Notes under the pieces: generated by a model | The model's database searches: none | The model's input: only the letters and a program-made list of their open reading frames with translations | What the model was told of the DNA's origin: nothing | In this document: one piece after another, positions 36,318 to 46,022 of the stretch | How positions within the stretch are numbered: the stretch's first letter is position 1 | How the letters are laid out: the number at the start of each line of letters is the position of its first letter | Source of the DNA: Aerococcaceae bacterium DSM 111022 | GTDB lineage: Bacteria > Bacillota > Bacilli > Lactobacillales > Aerococcaceae | DNA: 64,000 nt | NCBI GenBank assembly: GCA_015863195.1 | Contig: JACBXO010000005.1 | Span: 184,213-248,212 of the forward strand | Reading direction: 5' to 3' | Made by a program: the position numbers and the translations under genes

Positions 36318-38294
36318 TTATAGTAATGTTGGGTTATCTTCGTAAAAAGCTTCTAAAGAGATACTTGCCGATTCCCAATCATCTAGAGCTTGATTTTGTT
36401 GCTCTTGGATTTCTTGGAATTCTTTATGTAAATCCATTAATTTCACAGAATCGCCTGATTCGTTAGCAGTGATCATATCAGCTTCAAGTTTTTCGATTTT
36501 CGCTTCGATTGAAGCGTTGTTTTCTTCAGCAAGCTCTACCGCTTTTTGTAATTGTCGACGCTCACGTTGTAAGTCTTTTTGTGCTTGGTAAGACAATTGC
36601 CCATCATTTTTTTCTTTTTCTACTATTATAGAAGAAGTTTCTGCTTTATTTGAATTTAAAGATTTAACTTCTTCTAATTCTGCTTTCTTTTCTAGATAAT
36701 AATCGTAATCACCGTAAAATAGCGTAGATTTTTCTGGAGTGATTTCTAGCACTTTGGTAGCAATACGGTTAATAAAGTATCGGTCATGCGACACAAAGAA
36801 AAGAGTTCCGTCAAATTCGATTAATGCATTCTCTAGAACTTCCTTACTATCAATGTCTAAGTGGTTTGTTGGTTCGTCAAGAAGCAGTGTATTATCATGG
36901 TTCGTAGCAAGTAATGCTAAGCTTAAACGTGCTTTTTCACCACCACTCAAGAGTGACACTTTTTTATCTACCGTTTCTCCAGTAAAGAGGAAAGAACCTA
37001 GAATACTACGGACACGCCACTCATCAGTATTGTCGTGTGCTCGCCATAATGTTTCCAAAACCGTGAGTTTAGGATCAAGTTGGTTAATATTCTGGTCATA
37101 ATAACCAATATCAACATTTGTTCCCTTTAGCACTTCACCTGCTTTAGAATCGAGTTGATGAATAAGTGTTTTAAGTAATGTTGTTTTACCAACACCATTT
37201 GGACCAACAACAGCAATTGCTTCTTGGCGCCGTAAATCGAAGTTGATATCTTTAGCAATAATTTCCGAATCGGGGTATCCAATCGCTAATTGAATTGCTT
37301 CAAGAACTCTGTCCCCGCTTTGACGATTTGAACTAAAGTTGATGCGAGGAGATTTATCATCTTGTTTTGGACGTTCGATACGGTCCATCTTTTCTAATTG
37401 CTTTCTACGACTTTGAGCTCGTTTAGTTGTCGAAGCGCGTACAATATTTCGTTGAACAAAGTCTTCTAATTTATCGATTTCTGCTTGTTGTTTCTCATAT
37501 GCCTGGATTTCTTGTTCTAGTCGAGCTTCTTTTTCTTTCATATAGTAATCATAATTACCTTTGTAAATATGAGAAGTATGATGACGTAGTTCTACTACTT
37601 GATTTGCTACACGGTTTAAGAAGTAACGGTCATGAGATACGATAAGTAAAGCACCACGGTAATTTTGTAAATATCCTTCTAACCAGCGAAGAGTATCCAT
37701 ATCTAAGTGGTTTGTAGGCTCATCAAGAATCAGTAAATCATGTTTCATTAATAAAATTTGAGCTAATGCAAGTCGTGTCTTTTGACCACCAGATAATGAA
37801 TTAACAGGTAAGTCGTAATCTTCTTCATAAAAACGGAAGCCATGTAATACTGTCCGGATATCTGATTCGATTGCGTAGGCATTTCGTTGGTTTAATTCTT
37901 CTTGAAGCGTGTCATAGTGTTGGATAGCTTGTTTGAACTGATCGCTATCGGGTTGGTCAGCTAATTCAGCAATTAATTGGGCAGAATTTTCAGCCTTTTC
38001 ACGTAAAGCTAGTGTATCTTCAAAAACAGATAGCATCTCTTCCCAAATAGTTAACTCGGAATTTGTGGTGACATGTTGTTCTAAATATCCAATACTAATA
38101 TCTTTAGCACGAGTTATTTCACCATTAGAAAGGGGCTCTTGACCGATAATTTGTTTAATTAGTGTGGATTTTCCAGTTCCATTTCGGCCGACGAGAGCAA
38201 TGCGGTCTTGTGTTTGAATATTAAATGATACATTTTCAAAAAGTGTAACATCCGCAAAGTATCGTGCGACATTATTTAATTGTAGTAAAATCAT
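36318..38294 (-). CDS. ABC-F family ATPase (YdiF/Uup-like)
   Basis: ATG at 38292-38294 after GGAGG gives 658 residues. Two intact nucleotide domains each show Walker A (GRNGTGKST, GPNGVGKTT), LSGGQKTR / LSGGEKAR signatures and LDEPTNHLD. A charged arm region separates them, and a C-terminal coiled coil (about 560-650) follows. There are no membrane segments. ABC-F proteins act on stalled or starting ribosomes. Layout fits the YdiF/Uup-type branch rather than a dedicated antibiotic-resistance protein. Confidence 0.9.
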   Translation of the reverse strand: MILLQLNNVARYFADVTLFENVSFNIQTQDRIALVGRNGTGKSTLIKQIIGQEPLSNGEITRAKDISIGYLEQHVTTNSELTIWEEMLSVFEDTLALREKAENSAQLIAELADQPDSDQFKQAIQHYDTLQEELNQRNAYAIESDIRTVLHGFRFYEEDYDLPVNSLSGGQKTRLALAQILLMKHDLLILDEPTNHLDMDTLRWLEGYLQNYRGALLIVSHDRYFLNRVANQVVELRHHTSHIYKGNYDYYMKEKEARLEQEIQAYEKQQAEIDKLEDFVQRNIVRASTTKRAQSRRKQLEKMDRIERPKQDDKSPRINFSSNRQSGDRVLEAIQLAIGYPDSEIIAKDINFDLRRQEAIAVVGPNGVGKTTLLKTLIHQLDSKAGEVLKGTNVDIGYYDQNINQLDPKLTVLETLWRAHDNTDEWRVRSILGSFLFTGETVDKKVSLLSGGEKARLSLALLATNHDNTLLLDEPTNHLDIDSKEVLENALIEFDGTLFFVSHDRYFINRIATKVLEITPEKSTLFYGDYDYYLEKKAELEEVKSLNSNKAETSSIIVEKEKNDGQLSYQAQKDLQRERRQLQKAVELAEENNASIEAKIEKLEADMITANESGDSVKLMDLHKEFQEIQEQQNQALDDWESASISLEAFYEDNPTLL

Positions 38295-38489
38295 ATTTGG
38301 CCTCCTAAGTTCATTCTCGTTCATTATACCACGAGTCTTGGATGGGTGACAGATGATAGCTAAGGTATTAAAAACGAGATTTTACGTGAAAAATAAATGA
38401 AAATGTATGTTTTCATGCGATTCACTAGTAAAGTTTGTGAAATAATTGTATAATACAACCGAGTCGAATAAGCAGGAGGGGACAATATA

Positions 38490-39122
38490 ATGAATACAGA
38501 AATACCACGTGCAACCGCACTGAGGTTGCCAATTTACCACCGCTATTTAAGATTTTTACAAAATGCAGGAAAAAAACGAATCTCTTCAACAGAATTAAGT
38601 GAAGCAGTAAAAGTTGATAGTGCGACAATTCGTCGTGATTTTTCATACTTCGGTGCATTAGGTAAACGCGGTTACGGTTATGACGTTGATTATTTAACAG
38701 AATTTTTTGCTAAAATATTAAATCAAGACCGTCTAACAACTGTAGGTTTGATAGGAGTAGGAAATCTTGGTGCAGCATTACTTAACTATAACTTTAGAAA
38801 AAATCACAATATTCGTATAGGTGCAGCATTCGATATTGATCCAGAATTAGTTGGAACAGTATTCGTTGGAGTGCCAGTCTATTCAATTGATGACTTAGAA
38901 CAACAAATTAAAGATCAACAAATTGAAGTGATTATTCTAACTGTACCAGAACAATTTGCGGATGATATTGTAGATCGTTTAGTTGAAGCGGGCATTAAAG
39001 GGATTTTAAACTTTACACCACTTCGCTTTGATGTGCCAAATGATGTTTTAGTACAAAACGTTGACTTAACCAATGAATTACAAACATTAATCTATTTTAT
39101 CGACAATAGTTTTACTAATTAA
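38490..39122 (+). CDS. rex: Redox-sensing repressor Rex
   Basis: The 210-residue protein has an N-terminal winged helix ([40 protein letters not shown]) and a C-terminal NADH-binding Rossmann domain with [13 protein letters not shown]. Rex represses fermentation and anaerobic genes until NADH/NAD rises. The leader contains TTGTGAAATAATTGTATAA near 38434-38452, whose left half matches a Rex site, so weak autoregulation is possible. Confidence 0.95.
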   Translation: MNTEIPRATALRLPIYHRYLRFLQNAGKKRISSTELSEAVKVDSATIRRDFSYFGALGKRGYGYDVDYLTEFFAKILNQDRLTTVGLIGVGNLGAALLNYNFRKNHNIRIGAAFDIDPELVGTVFVGVPVYSIDDLEQQIKDQQIEVIILTVPEQFADDIVDRLVEAGIKGILNFTPLRFDVPNDVLVQNVDLTNELQTLIYFIDNSFTN

Positions 39123-39133
39123 CAACAGCAATC

Positions 39134-39162
39134 AAAAGCCTTGGGAAACCAAGGCTTTTTTT
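39134..39162 (+). terminator. Terminator of rex
   Basis: AAAAGCCTTGG-GAAA-CCAAGGCTTTTTTT. Confidence 0.92.
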
Positions 39163-39400
39163 GCTGCTGATACTGTTGGCACTTAGGTACCTTACAGCCT
39201 CACATGCGAAAGGTTGGAAATTTCAAAGTAATGCCAATAATTCATGGATCATGTGATTATTTCAACTCTGCTATATAGGTAATTTAAATATGAAAAGCTT
39301 GTTGTATTAGGGATAGACATCTGTCCTGAAATGGTGATTTTTTCTTTTTTGATTTTGAAGTGTTTATACTTGCAATGTTGACCAATATAGACTAATATAA
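39163..39400. other. Non-coding stretch between rex and groES
   Basis: About 240 bases without a credible gene. I saw no strong hairpin, leader peptide or known motif before the groESL promoter region that starts near 39372. Confidence 0.5.
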
Positions 39401-39409
39401 TAATTGTAA

Positions 39410-39436
39410 TTAGCACTCAAGTTGAATGAGTGCTAA
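39410..39436 (+). promoter_or_regulatory. CIRCE element (HrcA operator)
   Basis: TTAGCACTC-N9-GAGTGCTAA is an exact CIRCE inverted repeat. It lies just after a promoter-like region (TTGACC, TATAAT-rich, about 39380-39405) and 46 bases before groES. hrcA is not in the window. Confidence 0.97.
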
Positions 39437-39482
39437 AACAATAAAAATAATAAACGATAAATGATTTTTGGAGGGAATATTG

Positions 39483-39749
39483 ATGATTAAACCATTAGGA
39501 AAACGTGTTGTCATTCAAATCGCTGAGGTAGAACAAGTAACTGAAAGTGGCTTTATTTTACCAACATCAGCTCAAGAGAAAGAACAATTCGGCGAAATTG
39601 TTGCTGTTGGTCCCGATATTGAAGAAAAAGACGATGTAAAAGTCGGAGATAAAGTTTACTTCAAAAACTTTACAGGTACTGAAGTTGAGCATGGTGGGCA
39701 AGAATACTTAATTATTGAACACAAAGACTTATTAGCAAAATTAGACTAA
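39483..39749 (+). CDS. groES: Co-chaperonin GroES
   Basis: ATG 39483, eight bases after GGAGGG, gives the usual short GroES of 88 residues beginning MIKPLGKRVVIQIAE. The mobile-loop region (SGFILPTSAQEKEQFG) and VGDKVYFKNF are present. It caps the GroEL ring and is co-transcribed with groEL under CIRCE control. Confidence 0.96.
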   Translation: MIKPLGKRVVIQIAEVEQVTESGFILPTSAQEKEQFGEIVAVGPDIEEKDDVKVGDKVYFKNFTGTEVEHGGQEYLIIEHKDLLAKLD

Positions 39750-39815
39750 TCGGCTAATAAGCTTATGAAGGATTTTTGATTACTTAATATAGAAGAGAAT
39801 TAAAGGAGACAATAA

Positions 39816-41444
<1,629 letters not shown>

Positions 41445-41457
41445 TAAAAAATTCACG

Positions 41458-41482
41458 CAGAGACCATTTGGTCTCTGTTTTT
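41458..41482 (+). terminator. Terminator of groESL
   Basis: CAGAGACC-ATTT-GGTCTCTG followed by five T. Confidence 0.88.
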
Positions 41483-41590
41483 GAATTTAATGTGATAAAA
41501 CTATGTAATGAATCCCATTTCGTTGTTCACATGAATTTTCTATGCTATGATAATTTTACTTTTGAAAGGTAGAATAATAGAGGTGAAACA

Positions 41591-42367
41591 ATGAAGAAAT
41601 TAATGCTTATTTTAACGAGTGTCTTTTTAATGGTAACATCTTTTGCGCCATTAGCAGCTAGTGCTCAAGAAAATTTACAAACAATTTTAATCATGGGAGT
41701 CGATCCAGCAGTTGAGGTTGAGGGTAGCAACGGAGAAATCGAAGGTTCTGTTGAAGTAGTTGCTTTAGCGACAATTGATGAATCAAATCAAGGAGTTAAT
41801 GTTGTTAACTTCTCACAAGATACTTTAATTACAGAAAACGCGACAGTTTCGGATATATACGCTCAAGAGGGCGCTGAAGGTGTTATAGAAGTGATGAATG
41901 AGTGGCTAGATACAACAATGGAAGATTACTTGCTTGTTGACCTTGAAGGTGTTGAAGAAGTTGTTGATGCATTAGGCACAATTGAAGTAACACCACCAAC
42001 AACATTTGAATTAGATGGCTATACATTTAATGAAGGCGAAACAGTATCTTTAGATGGTCCGGCAGCTGTAGTTTATCGTCGTCACTTAAATGATGACAAT
42101 GATACAACTTACCAAGAGCGTCAAGAGCAAATCTTACAAGGAATTGTAGATGCAGCGGCAAAAGAAGATATCTTATCTAAATTACCAGATTTACTTGGTT
42201 CAGTGACTGAGTATATTGAAACAAACTTAGGTATTTTCACGCTAGTTGGATTAGGTAGTACACTTCAGGATTCTGTTGAAAATATTTCTGCTTACCGAAT
42301 TGAAGATGCAGAGTTAACAGACGAAGATTATCAATTAATCTACGATTCAGTTCACTTTAATAATTAA
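41591..42367 (+). CDS. Divergent LytR-CpsA-Psr (LCP)-like secreted protein
   Basis: The 258-residue protein has a cleavable-looking signal peptide (ASA-QEN) and an LCP-like fold: ILIMGVDP start, YLLVDLEGVEEVVDALGTIEV and AVVYRRHLNDDNDTTYQERQEQIL. LCP enzymes attach teichoic acids or polysaccharides to peptidoglycan and are normally membrane-anchored. Here the usual Arg-Asp in the S-x-PRDT block reads NFSQDT, so one phosphate-contacting Arg is lost. The anchor is replaced by a cleavable signal, and activity may differ. Monocistronic. Confidence 0.7.
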   Translation: MKKLMLILTSVFLMVTSFAPLAASAQENLQTILIMGVDPAVEVEGSNGEIEGSVEVVALATIDESNQGVNVVNFSQDTLITENATVSDIYAQEGAEGVIEVMNEWLDTTMEDYLLVDLEGVEEVVDALGTIEVTPPTTFELDGYTFNEGETVSLDGPAAVVYRRHLNDDNDTTYQERQEQILQGIVDAAAKEDILSKLPDLLGSVTEYIETNLGIFTLVGLGSTLQDSVENISAYRIEDAELTDEDYQLIYDSVHFNN

Positions 42368-42370
42368 GAA

Positions 42371-42409
42371 CAATACTATTCTCACCATTTGTGAGGATAG
42401 TATTTTTTT
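42371..42409 (+). terminator. Terminator of the LCP-like gene
   Basis: AATACTAT and CTCAC arms pair with GTGAG and ATAGTATT and are followed by a T run. Confidence 0.85.
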
Positions 42410-42483
42410 GCTATTTTACAGTAAGATAGTAGGTTTTAATGAGAAAAGATGATAGAATAAGATTAATATAGGAGGCGGTGACA

Positions 42484-42933
42484 TTGTTGTTGAAATTAAA
42501 ATTTAAAGAAGTAAATTATAGTTGTCAAGATTATCTAGCGTATAGCGATAATGAGCCTGTACATATCGAGCATTTTAAATATGAAGTAGAAGGCGAAGGG
42601 ACAAAAGGTGTCGCTTTTTGTCATCATATTAGCTATGAATTTGATCCTGATGAGACAGGAAGCACGCCTATTCAATTTAGAGGATATATGCATTTTGAAG
42701 GAACTTTTAACAATTATCAGGGCAGTTTTTTAGCACAAGAAGATGGTGTATGTAATCCAAGTGGCCGAAAAACGAGAGGGACAATTGTTGATGCCAATGA
42801 TGAGTTGGTAATGATGACAGGGTCATTTGAGTATCATTTTGATACACCACTTTGTTTTGATAAAGATCAAAAGGCTCAAACAGATAGAACGCGTGATAAA
42901 GAAGTTGAGGTATTTTTTGATATTGATCTATAA
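42484..42933 (+). CDS. Uncharacterised protein, DUF3224-like beta-barrel
   Basis: No specific function is recognised. The start is uncertain: TTG 42484 lies eight bases after GGAGG, giving 149 residues; GTG 42478 is too close. The sequence is acidic and beta-rich, with FEGTFNNYQGSFLAQEDGV and MTGSFEYHF recalling DUF3224-type small barrels. Four Cys and several His residues could bind metal. No signal peptide. It lies alone between two terminators. Confidence 0.6.
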   Translation: MLLKLKFKEVNYSCQDYLAYSDNEPVHIEHFKYEVEGEGTKGVAFCHHISYEFDPDETGSTPIQFRGYMHFEGTFNNYQGSFLAQEDGVCNPSGRKTRGTIVDANDELVMMTGSFEYHFDTPLCFDKDQKAQTDRTRDKEVEVFFDIDL

Positions 42934-42963
42934 AATGAGGTAATTAAAATTATCTCATTTTTA
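42933..42963 (+). terminator. Terminator after the DUF3224-like gene
   Basis: AAATGAGGTAATT pairs imperfectly with AATTATCTCATTT, followed by T-rich sequence. Confidence 0.7.
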
Positions 42964-42966
42964 TCA

Positions 42967-42995
42967 TTGTATTATCATATTCCTTCGGTTATAAT
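42967..42995 (+). promoter_or_regulatory. Promoter of the first livJ-like gene
   Basis: TTGTAT and TATAAT are 17 bases apart, with AAGGAGG 17 bases further on. There is no room for a leader peptide, in contrast to the second copy. Confidence 0.75.
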
Positions 42996-43025
42996 AAGAA
43001 TCATTATTATAAGGAGGAATGAAAT

Positions 43026-44192
43026 ATGTCTATGAAAAAAATTGCTTTATCACTATTAGCTAGTACTGCACTTGTAGGGGCGTTCGCACAACCTGCAACT
43101 GTATTAGCTCAAGATGCTATCAAAATTGGGGCGAATTATGAATTATCAGGCGAAGCTGCGTCATATGGTCAACAAATGGTTGATGGTTTAAATTTAGCGA
43201 TTGAGCAAGTTAATGCTGATGGAGGTTTATTGGACGGCCAACAAGTTGAAGCGGTTGTTTACGATAACTTATCAGATACGACAGAGACAGCCTCCATTGC
43301 ACAACGTTTAATCTCTGAAGATGTTGTTGGTATTGTTGGGCCAGCTCTTACCGGTACCTCAAATGCTCAAAAGACGATTACTAACGCAGAGGGCGTTCCG
43401 ACAGTATCACCGTCAGCAAGTGATGACAACTATACATTAGATGAAGCTGGAGATGTATTGGAATATGTTTTCCGAGTCTGTTTCTGGAATTCATATCAAG
43501 CAAATGTCGGAGCTAAATTCGCTGCAGAAAACTTAGGTACTACAAAGGCAGCAATGATTGTGGATACGGCTTCAGATTATTCTACTGGATTAGCAGCTAC
43601 TTTTGCCGACGAGTTTACAAATCGTGGTGGTGAAATTGTAACTGAACAAAACTTCACAGCGGGAGAAACAGACTTTTCTGCCGTACTTACGACAATTTTA
43701 TCATCCGATGTTGATGTCATTTATATCCCATCTTACTATACAGAAGCTGGTTTAATTATTAAACAAGCACGCGAAATGGGGATCGAGACACCAATTGTCG
43801 GTGCGGATGGTATGTCTTCGGATGTATTAGTTGAATTAGCAGGAGCAGAGAACGCAACGAATGTGCACTATTCTGACCACTTCTCAGCGGCTTCAGAAGA
43901 AGCAATTGTACAAGAATTTATGACTGCCTTTGAAGATAAGTATGGATCAGAGGCTTCTACTTTCAATGCTTTAGGTTATGATGCGGCAATGTTACTAATG
44001 GATGCAATCGAGCGTGCGGATAGTACAGATCGTGAAGCGATTACAGAACAATTAGCAGCAACGACAGATTATGAAGGCGTAACAGGAACGTTTTCTATGG
44101 ATGAACTACACAATCCAGTTAAATCTGCGGTAATGATTTCGTTAGAAAATGGTGAAATTGTAAGTGCTGAAAATGTAACTGCTGAAGAATAA
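43026..44192 (+). CDS. livJ: Branched-chain amino acid ABC transporter, binding protein 1
   Basis: This 388-residue type I periplasmic-binding protein of the Leu/Ile/Val family has a signal peptide ending VLA-QDA with no lipobox. IKIGANYELSGEAASYGQQMVDG and VVGIVGPALTGTSNAQ follow the LivJ/K pattern. It is a paralogue of the protein at 44620 (shared AGETDFSAVLT and YYTEAGL-IKQAREMG blocks). It has its own promoter and terminator. Ligand is inferred from family and the liv genes downstream. Confidence 0.9.
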   Translation: MSMKKIALSLLASTALVGAFAQPATVLAQDAIKIGANYELSGEAASYGQQMVDGLNLAIEQVNADGGLLDGQQVEAVVYDNLSDTTETASIAQRLISEDVVGIVGPALTGTSNAQKTITNAEGVPTVSPSASDDNYTLDEAGDVLEYVFRVCFWNSYQANVGAKFAAENLGTTKAAMIVDTASDYSTGLAATFADEFTNRGGEIVTEQNFTAGETDFSAVLTTILSSDVDVIYIPSYYTEAGLIIKQAREMGIETPIVGADGMSSDVLVELAGAENATNVHYSDHFSAASEEAIVQEFMTAFEDKYGSEASTFNALGYDAAMLLMDAIERADSTDREAITEQLAATTDYEGVTGTFSMDELHNPVKSAVMISLENGEIVSAENVTAEE

Positions 44193-44206
44193 TATTGTAA
44201 TTCACC

Positions 44207-44236
44207 AACACTTTAACTTCGGTTAAAGTGTTTTTA
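44207..44236 (+). terminator. Terminator of the first livJ-like gene
   Basis: AACACTTTAAC-TTCG-GTTAAAGTGTTTTT. Confidence 0.92.
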
Positions 44237-44323
44237 TAATTATTTGTGAAATATATAGTTAACTAATTTGCAATTCAAATGAGATAATATTAAACATATT
44301 TTAATAATATTGTTAGAAAAGGC

Positions 44324-44352
44324 TTGCAAAGTTAAAAAAAGCTAGATATAAT
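44324..44352 (+). promoter_or_regulatory. Promoter of the Ile leader and second livJ-like gene
   Basis: TTGCAA and TATAAT are 17 bases apart, 31 bases before the leader-peptide ATG. Confidence 0.85.
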
Positions 44353-44382
44353 GTTAACAACGAAAAGGAGAGAGAAACCATC

Positions 44383-44433
44383 ATGGCAAACCAATCATCA
44401 CAAGCAATCATTATTATTAGCATCATTGAGTAG
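44383..44433 (+). CDS. Isoleucine-rich leader peptide, 16 aa
   Basis: A frame MANQSSQAIIIISIIE follows AAAAGGAGAG. Six of its last eight residues are Ile (ATC/ATT). It stops inside the first of a series of alternative hairpins that end in a strong terminator before the binding-protein gene. This is the organisation of an attenuator read by charged Ile-tRNA. Confidence 0.85.
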   Translation: MANQSSQAIIIISIIE

Positions 44434-44571
44434 TGTTTGTATCTTTGGGTACAAACACGTTAATATACATGTTTGTATCTTTGTGATGATTGATTACCAT
44501 ATGGTCACATAGATGAATATCTAAGTGTCCATTGATAGGTGACTATCTTAAGGGTTAGCCCTCACTTAGAT
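44433..44571 (+). promoter_or_regulatory. Ile attenuator: alternative leader structures
   Basis: TACAAACA at 44450-44457 can pair upstream with TGTTTGTA (44434-44441), next to the leader stop, or downstream with TGTTTGTA (44470-44477). Further on ATCTAAGTG (44519-44527) is complementary to CACTTAGAT (44563-44571), the 5' arm of the terminator, and so forms the anti-terminator. A TGTGA/TCACA hairpin lies between. Pairings are by eye. Confidence 0.7.
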
Positions 44572-44595
44572 TGGTTTCTAAGTGGGGGCTTTTTT
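44557..44595 (+). terminator. Ile attenuator terminator
   Basis: AGCCCTCACTTAGA pairs with TCTAAGTGGGGGCT and is followed by six T, 25 bases before the binding-protein start. Confidence 0.9.
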
Positions 44596-44619
44596 CGTAC
44601 AAAAATTAGGAGGTTCGTT

Positions 44620-45777
44620 ATGGGACTTAAAAAATTATTGAAATCGGTAGTAGTAGCAGGTGCTTTGCTGACAGCAGTGCAACCATTAGCAATTAATGCG
44701 CAAGATGCGTTTACAATTGGGGGTAACTTTGAGTTATCGGGTGCAACTGCATCTTATGGGACGCCAATGTCTAACGGTGTTAAATTAGCAGTTAAACATG
44801 TTAATGAAGCAGGCGGAGTATTAGGTCAAGAAGTTGAATATGTTGAATATGATAACCGTTCAGATTTAACTGAATCTGCTTCGGTAGCGCAACGTTTAGT
44901 AAACGAAGATGTATTAGCAATCGTTGGTCCAGCAACTTCAGGTGACGTGAAAGCGGCAATCCCTGTAATCAATGAAGGTGGAGTAACGACAGTTGCGCCA
45001 GCAGCTACTTTAGACGGTATTACATTAAGTGAATCAGGGGAAGTATTTGAATATTTCTTCCGTGTTAACTTTGAAGATTCTTACCAAGCTACGGCAGCAG
45101 CACAATATGCAGTAGATGAATTAGGTTTATCTAAAGCAGCGATTGTGTCTGATCAATCGAGTGACTACTCACTAGGTTTAACATCGGCATTTGAATCTAA
45201 ATTTACTGAGTTAGGTAGCGAAGTTGTCGCAACACAATCAATTCAAGCAGGGGAAACAGACTTTTCAGCTGTTTTAACTTCATTATTAGCTCAAGACTTT
45301 GATGTATTATATGTACCAGTTTACTATACGGAAGCAGGATTATTCATCAAACAAGCACGTGAGATGGGAATTACACAACCGATTATCGGTGGGGACGGCT
45401 TCCATAGTCCAACATTAACAGAATTAGCTGAAGCACAAAATGCTTCTGATGTTTACTTTACATCTCACTTCTCAACAGATAGTGACGATCCAAAAGTCCA
45501 AGAATTCTTAACAGCTTATGAAGAAGAATTTGGTCAAGAAGCAGATACATTTGCAGCATTAGCTTATGATGCCGCTAACTTAATCTTTGATGCAGCAGAA
45601 CGTGCTGGAGAAGCAGACCGTGATGCGATTAAAGATGCAGTAGCAGAAACTGAAAACTTTGAAGGTATTACAGGAACATTTGCCATTGATGAAAATCATG
45701 ACCCGGTAAAACCAGCATTAATGCTTGAATTACAAGAGGGCGAAATCGTTTCTTCACAACCAGTTTCAGCAGAATAA
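44620..45777 (+). CDS. livJ: Branched-chain amino acid ABC transporter, binding protein 2
   Basis: ATG 44620 after AGGAGG gives 385 residues; the longer frame would run through the attenuator terminator and is not real. Signal peptide ends INA-QDA, again without a lipobox Cys. The body matches the first copy closely (FTIGGNFELSGATASYG, EDVLAIVGPATSGDV, VYYTEAGLFIKQAREMG). It is controlled by the Ile leader peptide, so supply of this binding protein should rise in isoleucine shortage. Confidence 0.92.
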   Translation: MGLKKLLKSVVVAGALLTAVQPLAINAQDAFTIGGNFELSGATASYGTPMSNGVKLAVKHVNEAGGVLGQEVEYVEYDNRSDLTESASVAQRLVNEDVLAIVGPATSGDVKAAIPVINEGGVTTVAPAATLDGITLSESGEVFEYFFRVNFEDSYQATAAAQYAVDELGLSKAAIVSDQSSDYSLGLTSAFESKFTELGSEVVATQSIQAGETDFSAVLTSLLAQDFDVLYVPVYYTEAGLFIKQAREMGITQPIIGGDGFHSPTLTELAEAQNASDVYFTSHFSTDSDDPKVQEFLTAYEEEFGQEADTFAALAYDAANLIFDAAERAGEADRDAIKDAVAETENFEGITGTFAIDENHDPVKPALMLELQEGEIVSSQPVSAE

Positions 45778-45781
45778 AACG

Positions 45782-45817
45782 AAAAAAGCAATTGTCCTTT
45801 GGGATGATTGCTTTTTT
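45782..45817 (+). terminator. Terminator of the second livJ-like gene
   Basis: AAAAAAGCAAT pairs with ATTGCTTTTTT with an inner TCC/GGG stem. Confidence 0.9.
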
Positions 45818-45838
45818 AATTTTTCACTAATTATATTT

Positions 45839-45864
45839 AACTAAATTAGTAAGGTAATTTAGTT
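45839..45864. promoter_or_regulatory. Inverted repeat upstream of livH
   Basis: AACTAAATTA-GTAAGG-TAATTTAGTT is a perfect 10-6-10 inverted repeat about 160 bases before livH, followed by TTGAT-GT-ATCAA at 45873-45884. No T run follows, so an operator is more likely than a terminator. The regulator is unknown. Confidence 0.45.
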
Positions 45865-46022
45865 AAGTAGAAGGTTGATGTATCAACAATGTAGTGATAT
45901 CAATGGTTTTATAATCAAAAATATAACAAATTTAAATTAAAAGATTTTAATAATTGGTTGATAATCTAATTAGAATGCTTTATACTTTTATCATTACTCA
46001 GAAATTGGAAAGGAAAATAGTT

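Noticed and set aside
38421..38454. Full Rex operator in front of rex
   Set aside because: Only the left half (TTGTGA) fits; the right half does not form TCACAA.
44539..44619. N-terminal extension of the second livJ-like protein
   Set aside because: It would translate the attenuator terminator and destroy the signal peptide; ATG 44620 has AGGAGG.
45954..46022. N-terminal extension of LivH as a possible leader peptide
   Set aside because: It is in frame with livH without a stop, has no ribosome site, and lacks a run of regulatory codons.
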